Source: Cerioporus squamosus
Lineage: Eukaryota > Basidiomycota > Agaricomycetes > Polyporales > Polyporaceae
Length of the DNA: 42,351 nucleotides
Direction of reading: 5' to 3'
Assembly (NCBI GenBank): GCA_022592435.1
Contig: JABYQS010000257.1
Span: 1 to 42,351 of the forward strand
Each line of letters opens with the position of its first letter. The first letter of the stretch is position 1. Shown here piece after piece: positions 33,071 to 42,351 of the stretch. The notes beneath the pieces are model-generated. The model did no database searches. It was not told where the DNA came from and saw only the letters and a program-made list of their open reading frames with translations. A program made the translations under genes and the position numbers.

Positions 33071-35644
33071 CTAAAAGAACTGCCCGAAATCATACGCGTC
33101 CTCTCCGTCCTTCGCAGGCGCAGCAGCCTTCTTCTTGGACGAAGCAGCGTTGGCGATCTTCTTCGCAGGAGCAGCCTTCGGCGCGGCGGATGCCTTTGCG
33201 GGCTTTTTGGCGGCAGGTTTCGCCTTTGGCTCAGCCTTGTCGCCCTTCGCCTTCGCCTTCTTCGCCGCCGCCGCCGCACCGGCAGCAGAGCGAGCCTGCT
33301 TCGTGCCCTTGGGCTCCGGCGCAAACGCGACCCTTTTGGCGGGCCGTGCGGGTGCCTTGGCGAGGGCGCGCTTCCGCTTCCCGCGAGGCGGGGACGCGGG
33401 CTCATCCTCCTCATCTTCGTCTTCATCATCCTCGTCCTCGTCCTCATCTTCGTCAGAACCTTCCTCCTCGTCGCTGACGTAGTCGCCCTCGCTCTCCTCG
33501 TCGAGCATGCCAACCTCGTCCATATCGTCGACCGTCGCCGCGTCCTCCTCGTCCGCCTCCATCCCTTCGTCGTCCGAGGAGATGAAGTACGACGCGTCCA
33601 GGACGGCTTTGCGCGTGTCGACGTCGACGGTGCGGAGCTTCACCAGGCCGCCCGCCTTGCGCAGCTCTTTCCGCGTGGACAGCTTCGACAGGACCTCGCT
33701 ATCCTTCGCGTAGACCTCGGCCAAAGACGATTCTGGCTCTGAGTCAGACGGTGCGGGGGAGGGTGCGGGCTGCGTGTACCGCGCGAGCTTGCCGCTGGCC
33801 CAGTCGCGGAGGATCATGCGGGCGGCTCCTGTAAGGTCGGGTTCGCCTTTCTGCAGATGCTGTCAGTGTCGGGCAAGCAAGCAGTAAGCAAACGCCGTCA
33901 CGAACCCTCTTGATGAAGCCGTTCGCGCGAGCGACACTGGCAAGGAACGCATTCGCGTCCCCGTCGGTGTAGATCGGCAGGTTGTACATGAGCATCAGGT
34001 CCTCCCGGTTCGCGCGGGAGACGAGCTCAGCCACTGTCCGCACCAAATTAGCACTTCACAGATACATAACTCGGGCGATAGTTTGGAGCACTCACGGACT
34101 GGCGAGGGATCCTTCAACCGCTCGATGCGCCCGCGACTTCTGAGCAGGATATCGCGCGCCCTCGACCGCGCCACGTCTTCAGGAGACGCGTCCTCGACCG
34201 GATGCCACGAGAGGCCCGGGGTGTCGATCACGCGCAGCTGCTTCCCTCCGTCGAGGTCGACGGTCACTTCCTGGGGGTGCACCGTGGTCGTGGGCGAGTC
34301 GGTGGAGGCGGACGTCAGCCTGTACGTCTGCAGCGCGGCCTTGCGGAGCAGCGAGTTCACGAACGACGACTTGCCGACCTGTAGACAGAGAGAGATCCAG
34401 GATACATGTCAGAGAGAGAGAGAGCCTTTCGAGCGTGAATATGAGAATATCGACTTACGTTGGTCACGCCAACAACAGCGACTGTGAACGGCTTGTCGCC
34501 CTTGTGCTCCTCCGCCCACCGGCCCAGGAGGGCAATTGCAGAGTCGAGTCCCCACGCGTCGTCAGCACGCTCGCGCTCCTTGCCCTTGCCCTTTCCCTTC
34601 GCCGGCGCGTCCGTAGTTGAGACAGGGAGGCACGCGCTCGCAGCGCGGAACAACACAGCGGGGTGCTGCGTGCGGAGCGCCGCCGCCCACGCCTCGACCG
34701 CTTCCCTCGGGCACATATCTGCACGCAACACACGAACACACGTGGAGCCGTGAGCAGAGTCGTCAGGAAGAGAGAGAGAGCGAGCGAACAAAGAGGAAGA
34801 CACGCACCGACTTTGTTGAGCACGAGCAGCACCCTCTTCCCGCCCTCGCGCGCGAGCTCCTCCAGGTGCGCACTCCGCGCCGCCAGCGGGTCGCGCGCGT
34901 CCAGCACCTCCACGACGGCGTCCGCGGCGTCCAGCACGGCCTTCAGGTTCGGCAGCTCCGGGTTGATCAGCACCGGCACCTCCTCCTCCTCGTCTACTGT
35001 CCTCGTCGTCCACCTCCCCAGCGGCCATTGCTGCATCCTCGTCGGACGACCCACAGGGGCGCGCGCGGAGATCGAGAGGGCCTTCACGCCGTCGAACGCG
35101 GCCTCCCCTTCGTCCGCGGACGAGCCGTCCTCTGCTTGCGCCTTCGCGGCGGCCTTCTTCTCCTCCTTGCGGCGCTGCTTCTCCTCTGCGGCCTAGTTCC
35201 CAGGGGAGGTCGTTGCGTTAATTCGCCTTCGTTTGAACGAGAGAGGAGAAGAAACCACTCACGAGTCTGCGCTGCTCCGCAACCTCCGCGAGGATCTGGT
35301 CCTTGTACGGGAAGTTGTTCGGGATGCCCGGGTCCTTCGGGTGCTCTGCAAAAAACAGCGCACACAGCCGTCAGCTCCTCTCGCACTCCTCTCCTCCGTC
35401 TCTCCTCCTCGAGTAGGAAACAGAGGGACACAAGAACAGAAAGACACGCACTGCTCTTCCACTGCGGGTTCTTCTTCGCCTTCTTGCTCTCCTTCTTCTT
35501 CGAGTCCCGCACCTTCTTCTTCAGTTTCTCCCGCTGGTGTATCGACACCCGCTTGCTCGTCTCTGTTCGCAAGCACAAGAATCAGTAACCACCACCACAG
35601 CGTGTAACAGAGAGCCTTTGCCTACTTTTGCGTATGCGAGGCAT
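33071..35644 (-). CDS. NUG1: Nucleolar GTPase Nug1/GNL3L, ribosome biogenesis
   Basis: Predicted 682 residues in eight exons: 35644–35626, 35562–35452, 35345–35263, 35192–34808, 34718–34459, 34378–34096, 34033–33906, 33850–33071 (2,049 bases, in phase). A basic N-terminal GN3L/Grn1 domain (KKTSKRVSIHQREKLKKKVR, HPKDPGIPNNFPYKDQIL) targets the nucleolus. The GTPase domain is circularly permuted: DARDPL (G5), NKVD (G4, split by an intron), GVTNVGKSS (G1, also split by an intron), a TTTV-type G2 and DTPG (G3). It is followed by an acidic stretch and a Lys/Ala-rich tail ending DAYDFGQFF. Homologues act in 60S ribosomal subunit maturation and export. The symbol is by family; Grn1/GNL3L naming is equally possible. 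The linker at about 35040–34990 reads RPTRMQQWPLGRWTTRTV where an acidic sequence is expected. Confidence 0.88.
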
Positions 35645-36465
35645 GGCGGCGGTGTATGCACAGGATGGAGGACGTGCAGATCGAGGTGCGCCGGCCCGAC
35701 GACTTCCTCACAACTTTTTGCGTTGCGAGAGCGCCGTCCCAATATGGCAGTACTAGCGCTCGGCACAATGGGCGCCTCTTTCGCTCCTCCTCGCGCGCAC
35801 GCCATCTCCTTCTGCTTTGTATACGAGACAATGGTTTTGATAAGGTTGGGGTCGGAACCCGGGGAGTACCAAGGTTTTATTGGGCCGCTGTGTGCGGTTC
35901 TGAGCAGGGGCCAATCCAAACTACAGCGATGGACAAGCACGTATGCATTGCATGAGCAGGAGACAAACTGAACAGAACAAAACGTCGACGAGAGCAGGTA
36001 CTAAAACACTCGTGTGCTACTTTCAATATCATGATACGTTAATGTACTTCCGTGGTGAGCCTGCGCGGGGCGGCAAGCAAGCGCGCCAGGCTGGTCGATC
36101 ACCAATTCCCTCCCTCCCCCTCCCTCACCTCCCTCTGCTCTACATCGCAACATGCGCTGCGAGTGCAAGAAGTAAAGCAACCCATGATACACGAGCACGT
36201 ACAACAACATGTACAACAACGCGGTGCCGCATACCGCGGTCAAGAGTCCGTGTCCGTATCTAGCACGAAGACGCACAAAAGCGTCCAGCAATGTCGGATG
36301 CGCGGCCACCGAGGGGGGAGTAGTTCCGACGTGTATGCGGGACCCCGGCGCCGAGAAATCACGACCATTTGCCCCCCACAGCTCGGCGTGCTCTCCATCA
36401 CGATGATGTCCTGCGTGACTGCACGCCTCCTACGCGGAGTGACAGAAACGGGAATGGACGGAGGC
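35645..36465. other. Intergenic region
   Basis: Contains the promoter of the GTPase gene and the 3' flank of the bZIP gene. Both are transcribed leftward, so the two genes lie head to tail. No gene recognised. Confidence 0.45.
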
Positions 36466-38129
36466 TTAATAGCCGTAGCCCCGTCCGCCGCCACCGACCA
36501 TGGCGACTGCGCTCTTGCCTGGTGGTGGAAGGCTGACGTTGACGCTGACTGGTGGGCCGCCTGGGCCGCCGCCGACACCGTTCACGCCTTGACCAACGCC
36601 TACACCAGCGGCGACGGACATGCTAGCGCCGGCGCCGGATACGGGAAGTGGTACAGGTTGGCCAACGGATGCTGCACCAACGAGCGCGGAGAGGCGAGCG
36701 ATCTCCTCTCGAGAAGCAACCAACGCAGATGTCAGTCGCTCATTCTCGTTCGAGAGATATTCGACTTTCGCCTGCAGTTGCGCCAGCCAGGCCTTTTTCC
36801 GCTGACGACACTTGAGAGCGGCTGAACGACACAGTTAGCTGGAACACGTCGGAGCCGAGGCAAAGATACACTACCTTGGCGATTCCGCTCGAGGAAGTTT
36901 CTGCGCTTCTCCTCCTCGGTCTCTGGCTTCTTCTGGCCGCCCTTTTTGTTAGACGCTGGTGGTGGGGACTGCTGAGGCATGTCGTCATCTTCCTCTTCCT
37001 CCTCCTCACCAAAGCTCTCTGATCGTCCACGCTTGCCTCGTCCGTTGGTGCTCGTGCTCGCGTTGGTACTCGAGCGGGTACGCTTAGATGGACCCTTTCG
37101 CTGCGGCAGGCTGCTGGGCTGCGATTTCGGGACTCTCGACCATCGGCGAGCCCTCCATGGTATTCTTCCGCTTGGTTCCCCGCTTACCGTTGGCTACGAC
37201 AGCCCCGTTGCCGTTTGTCTGAGCACTCGCTGCGGCGGCCTTCTCTTGCTGCTCGCGCTTAGTCAGCTCCTGATGAGCCTGCGACAAGAGGAAAAGACCG
37301 TTTGTAGACGACGACGCGGCGTCGACGGCAGGAGGTGACGTATTGCGCGCCGTTTGGTGCTACATTGTCGGGACGAGGGTAGGATGCAGTGTGAGAGACG
37401 GAGAGGGGGGAGGGTTTGTGGGCGACGTGGTGTGATGAGGGGTGCCGGTGGGAAGAGCACCAGTAATAGCAGAAAGAGTGTTAGGGGTAATGGTAGCGAC
37501 ACTTGAGAGTGAAGGCGCACTGTTAGTGCTCATCAAGATTGAGCCACGCGGCAGTCCCGGGCGACGGAGGAGGGAAGACGGAGCCTATGATGGGCGTGAG
37601 ACCGGTGCCCGGGTGAGGCCAGTTCGCGGAGTGAGGCCAGTGCGGAAGGAGGCAGGGTCAAAGCCGGGGAGGGGCTGGTCGTTGTTGCTGTTGGGCTGGG
37701 GCCCGGCGAGCATGGCGGGAGAGAGAGGGCCAGAGCGGAGCGAGTTGGAGAGGCCGGCGGATGAGAAGCCCCATGTATAGGAGGAGTCGGAGGGGAGTTG
37801 ATGGCGTCTATGGGCGGGAGGGGGGCTTGGGGCCGTCGTCGCGATCGTGGGCCTTGGAGGCGGGACGAGAGTCATCGAGGGACGAGTGGGAGGCGGAGGA
37901 GCGGGTGGCCGAGTCGGGGCTCTTCTGGCGGGTGCGGAGGGAGGAGTCGTTGGAGGGGCGGGCGAAGGACTGCTCGAACGGATTGGGCTCGAGGTCGAAG
38001 TTGCTGCGCTTGGGCTTGGGCGGGGGGCGCTGGGCAGAGTCGCGGGGCGGGGCGGAGGGGAGGGATGACGTTGTCCTTGCTGGTGCTCTGCTGGTGCGGC
38101 GGGCTGCTGGCGAGGGCTGGAGAGCTCAT
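36466..38129 (-). CDS. atf1: Atf1-type bZIP transcription factor, frame broken
   Basis: Two exons, 38129–36875 and 36821–36466, joined as AATCGCCAAG|CCGCTCTC. About 536 residues if the breaks are corrected. The N-terminus (SKDNVIP, then NFDLEPNPFEQSF) carries the Aft1 osmotic-stress (OSM) motif. The middle has TWGFSSAGLSNSLRSGPLSP and FRTGLTPRTGLT repeats, then SQAHQELTKREQQEKAAA. The C-terminal bZIP has the basic region RRNFLERNRQAALKCRQRKK and leucine zipper AWLAQLQAKVEYLSNENERL. Homologues are ATF/CREB factors phosphorylated by the stress MAP kinase (Sty1/Hog1 pathway) and bind CRE-like sites. The frame shifts at about 38080, 37810, 37795, 37610 and 37095, and a stop interrupts at about 37365, while protein sense continues in another frame each time. 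Sequence error is the simplest explanation. Confidence 0.75.
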
Positions 38130-41100
38130 GACGTTCGCTGCAAGGGGAAGCTCTTCGGGAGAGGATGACGACGAGAGCAGAGCTGTGAAGTCACCAATTT
38201 CCCCTGATCCTAATGACGAACGCTGACGTCGTTATGTACACCAGAACATCAGCGGAGTCCAAACCCTCTTTCAAAAAGACCCCGCCACCGCGCGCGTCCC
38301 GGGGTCCCCCGCCCGAAACACCGTCCTGGTGGAGAAGGTTGTTTTCCGCGTCCGCGCCCTCCAGCTCTTGCCCTCCTCGGCCCAGCCGCCCCCGCCCCGC
38401 CGCGCACGTCGAGCGCAGGCGTGCGCTGGATGCGCTCTCTCGCTGGGGCTCGCGGCGGGTGGGAGCGCACACGCCGTGCAGCCGCGTTCTGCCTCCACTG
38501 CACTGATGAGAACAGTCAGTTTTGACTCTTTCGGCCCATCTTCTCACCGCCGGGCCTCGCGTGATCGAGTCTAGCCCGCTCTTCCTTTGACCCTTCGCAT
38601 TGCACGCAGAGACGGTTTGTATCGGCACTCGTCTCTCCCGCTGCAGCCCCTCGCTCCTTTCCGCCTGCGTGTGTGCGTCCGACAGCCGTCTGCCTGCTCC
38701 GTGCACAAATCCTCGTCCCAGCCCTTCCATCCGAACCTTCCTCTCCGTCCGCGAGGCCATACCGCCCCATCGATCCTCCTGTGTTGATCCGGCCCAGGTC
38801 CCATGACCTCCCTCCGTTCCGTCCTCCTCCAGCCCTCCAACTCCGAGCTGCCCTCCGAGCCTCCCTCCGTCGCAACCAGCACCTCCTCCATCGCGACATG
38901 CACGACAGAGCTTGCTCACCGTCTGCTGACATATCATCTCCGTTCGCTACTACTACTATCACGCCGACCCTGCGCCCCCTCTTTCGCAGTGCCTGTTACG
39001 GACGCACGCTCTCATGAGAACAGCGCATGCACATCACGCCCCGTGCCTGCACAATCCGCCTATCTGCCACACCGCGTTCTGACGCCCCGGCAAGCTAACC
39101 ACACTCGATCGCACGTCTAACGCAACTGACGTGGCTGATGATCGTCCTCGGTCCGGAGCGCGCACAACGCCTGCGACTTATATGTACACTCAACTTAAGC
39201 CCACCGTGCAACCTGTTCGGCATCCTCATCATCAGCACACCGACGCTCGTCCTCCTCCATGCCCACGTCACCCACCCGAATGCACGAACTCGTCGACGAG
39301 AGGCCGCACGTGCTCGCATTCAAGAGGCAAAACCGAAATGAAACGCACCCCGCGCGGGGTTCTTTCGCGCCGCGCCTTCCAGACGCACGGCCGGCCGACG
39401 GTCTAGCCGCCCCACACCTTCGCAATACACTCGCCATTCCCATGCACGTCGAGACGTGTCATTGGCCGTGACCGACTCCCTCGGCGCGACCATACCGTAC
39501 GTGCCATGATAGTACAAGTACTACGTTAACGTTTACGGGGAAATATAGACCACCGGCTTCGCGTTCCTGAGCTCCTCCACTTCGCTGCAACCCCCGTTCC
39601 CCCGCGACTGCGCCTCCCATGCACGGTCGTACTGCTCCACATCCACATCCACGACAAATGCTATCGGTCCCGCTCTGGCTCCCAGGTACCTGGTACCGGC
39701 CTCTGTCGCAGCAGCAACGGGGGCGATCTTTTGCCGGGCTGACGTTAACGCTGCACATCCCCACTTTGCGCGAGCCGCGCTCTGGCCGAGGGATTTTTCC
39801 GGACCTTCTTCTACCTATCGCCCTCGGACAGATGGCGGGCGGCGACAGACGTGTCCGCAGGCATCCCGACGCCTTCGCATGTCTATCTGGTGTTCTTTCC
39901 TCCGTCAAGAACTGAATGCCCTTGGGCTGGGCCTGTGTCACGTTGGTCCCTTACGGCGGGCGGGGATGAGAGACAAGTTTTGTGACGTCGTGAAGTTCGG
40001 ACCCCTGTGCTTAGATAGCTTTCGAAGTCAGTTTCCTAATGCATTACTGATGCCGTTGTGTGCCCTCACCTCTGTGCTAGTAGTTTTCAGTGGTGTGCTT
40101 AACGACCACATGAGACAATCGGCTGCGCGGATGCTACCATGCCACCATTGCGTTGTCAAGATGTGGTGAGGACCCGTGAGGCTCAGACTCAGAATCGACG
40201 TATGCCATGAATATCTGATGACGCGAGGTTCAGTCCGGTGAGCAGCAGCGTGGATGGGAATCGTCCAAGATATCTATGCCCCGACTGCGTGCGCGACGTG
40301 CTAGTTCGATCTCAGCGGCGCGCACGCTATCTTAGTCTGGCTATCTCTACGCAAGCGACAGCGCGATGACCCGCGATACGGCGTTCGCTTTGCAGCCTCT
40401 TCCCTGGGCGCAGACGGACCGCACTGCCACTGGGTCCCCACGTGTGTTTCCATGAAACAACTGCCAGCACGGTGGTCCGTAGACGGCCAAACCTAGACGG
40501 GATGTACTGCAGGAGATGCTCGAGAGGTGCCACTGCCATAGGACGTTGCTGGGGTGCACGGCGATGACGACGTATGCACCCGCATAAGCCTCGGGCAATG
40601 CGCAGAAATTACTCGAGTGGACCACTCACCAGGCACCTAGATCGCGAATCGCGCTATAGCCAGCGAGCGGGGAAGCACGAGCACATCCACCGCCGTGCTC
40701 TCGGGTGGGGGTTGGCCTGTCGAGAGCCGCGACAGTCGAAGGGCGTCGTGGCACTGGAATGGGACAACTTCAAGTATGCTTGGACATGCTTCCCGTGGGA
40801 TATCCTCCAAGCCCGAGGCCACCACCCTCGGGCCTCGGATGCTCGGATGCTCGGGTGGTCCGTGCCCACTGCCTTCGAGTTTCCAGTGTCAAATGGTACT
40901 ATCTGCCCATCAAGCCTCGCAAGTAGGTACTTGTATAGAGCAGAGCGACGAAAACCCGGTCCCGGTCTCGTCGACCAAGGCGATCTGAACGTCGAAGAAC
41001 TTCTGGTCAGCTCGTCCAGCAACGTCAACGGCTTTGTGGCGCACTCAGTTGAACTCTCGGCATTGACGTGAACGGCGCAGGGTCGGAGTTTCGGGCGCCC

Positions 41101-42351
41101 GTGCGCCCGGAACTTGGCGGTGTGAGCCCGCTCGCAAGCCCCGAGTGCACTCCAGAGCACAATTGGTTCCCCCGATGTTTCGTTCGATTCATAGTACGAG
41201 GCTTGTTTCTCGGACCCCCGTCGATGCGAACAGGGTCCGAACGCGGTGCTGCCCAGAAGTCGGAAGGCACGGTCAAGCTATCACCTGCCCGTGGTCGGAA
41301 TGTCGCCATATGCATGCGCCCCGGGGCCGCAGACCACGTCCCATGGAGTCTGGACTGGATCGTCGTCTTCGGAGATGCAGCAACCGCACGCCCAGTCGGA
41401 GGGGGGACCGATCTGCGTCGATACTGTATGGAATGGAGTGCATTCGAGCTGTCTGCCGTGTTCGGGCTGGTCACCTGGATGAAAAATGCAATGAGTCGTC
41501 GGTCGCCAGTGCCATGCGGAGCTTACCGCCGTTTGTGACGCCTAGGCGGGTCGGTGAGGGCTCGACGTCGTAGGACGCAGTGGATAAGGCTCGAGTAGGT
41601 GTCGAGGGCGGACCGTAAGATGTCCTCCATGGGAGGTGACAAGTGGCAATCGTCTTCCTGTACGCGTCTTTGGTCGCGGTGGTCAGCGCCAACGTCGGAG
41701 GCGTCCTGGCGAGGAAGACGTTATGAGCGCTGCGCGGAGCTGGTATCGAAGTCATCGGTGTGTGCCTCACTTTACGAATATGTGGCGCTCGATCGTGATC
41801 GCCAGAGGGTCGGGCGAGCGACTGGGCCGCGTGCGCAACGGCAAGAGCGTCCGAAGTCGAACAGTGGAGCAGTTGGAATTGAGCCGTGGCGTGCTCTATT
41901 GAGCTGCGCAGCGGTGCGTGTCGTACAGCCGAGGTTATAACCTGCAAGTGTGTGCGTGAGCGGGGTTGTTAGTGAAGAACAGAGCTACATAGAGTCACTA
42001 GTCTAAGAGTACGTACGTACGCGGACGGCGAACACCACGCATTGCAAAGCTGAGGTTGAACTCGTGATGAGATCACTGGAAGTCGCCCCGATGCTCAGGC
42101 TGTATCGCCGATTATCCGCCTATATGCAAGACATCAGTATGCGCACTACGCCCGGGAAAGGGAACCGCCCTACCTCCGCGTCTGCGAGGGTATGCAGGTT
42201 TTGACAGGCATGGGTCACTCCGGCCCCGAGAGTCTGGCCCTCGTATCGATTGTGCACCCGACCTAGTGGGCGCTCGGAGGACCTTACAGGGTAGTGATCC
42301 AGACATCGAAGGCCCGGTACCGTTGTCTCGAAAGCGTCTGCGCCTCTTCCT
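38130..42351. other. Long region with no gene recognised
   Basis: The first kilobase is very GC- and pyrimidine-rich and should contain the promoter of the bZIP gene. From 39.1 to 42.35 kb the frames are short, overlapping and without domains. A possible hydrophobic stretch on the plus strand (VAIVFLYASLVAVVSANVGG, about 41643–41702) has no supporting exons. A gene whose exons are too short or diverged for me to recognise is possible here, as is decayed repeat sequence. Confidence 0.45.

Noticed and set aside
32858..33742. 294-codon plus-strand frame
   Set aside because: Antisense shadow of the acidic and Lys/Ala-rich last exon of the Nug1 gene.
38191..38937. 248-codon open frame on the minus strand upstream of the bZIP gene
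   Set aside because: Arg/Gly-rich shadow of a pyrimidine-rich promoter region; no conserved motif.
41643..41729. Hydrophobic stretch that could be a membrane helix
   Set aside because: Isolated, short, with no supporting exons, start codon or family resemblance.

Overview
The window is nuclear DNA of a filamentous basidiomycete, most likely an agaricomycete of polypore type. Every recognisable gene is split by short GT–AG introns of about 50–100 bases, start codons sit behind pyrimidine-rich leaders or TATA boxes, coding DNA is GC-rich, and the protein families (DUF6534 membrane protein, F-box-like/leucine-rich protein, basidiomycete Cys-rich single-pass membrane proteins) are typical of mushroom-forming fungi. 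No rRNA, tRNA, CRISPR or autonomous transposon gene was recognised.

Layout. 1–2.64 kb: no gene recognised, one inverted repeat. 2.7–4.7 kb (+): an 18-exon DUF6534 multi-pass membrane protein. 5.3–11.2 kb (−): three paralogous membrane-protein genes, called A, B and C here. 13.5–14.3 kb (+): a small conserved-looking hypothetical protein. 16.9–18.8 kb (+): a DUF3445 (haem-dependent oxidative N-demethylase-like) protein with a GC–AG intron. 19.7–24.8 kb (+): three more members of the membrane family, D, E (truncated) and F. 26.3–29.9 kb (+): a medium-chain dehydrogenase/reductase with a very long disordered N-terminus. 30.4–32.0 kb (−): an F-box-like protein with a frameshift. 33.1–35.6 kb (−): a Nug1/GNL3L circularly permuted nucleolar GTPase. 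36.5–38.1 kb (−): an Atf1-type bZIP factor whose reading frame is broken several times. 38.1–42.35 kb: no gene recognised.

The most unusual part is 5–25 kb. Six members of one family (signal peptide, eight-cysteine ectodomain, Ser/Thr-rich stalk, one membrane span, short tail) lie in two mirror-image groups of three, transcribed outward from a spacer that holds two unrelated genes. The outermost members, A and F, are arms of an inverted duplication that includes their promoters. A 554-bp element with terminal inverted repeats and a 10-bp target-site duplication has landed beside the 5' splice site of intron 4 of A; F keeps the empty site. A has lost the cytoplasmic tail found in B, C, D and F, and E stops after four exons, so the cluster appears to be duplicating and decaying. 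The genes to the right of 26 kb are mainly housekeeping or regulatory. Several carry single-base frame breaks in GC-rich runs, which are more likely sequence errors than real mutations.
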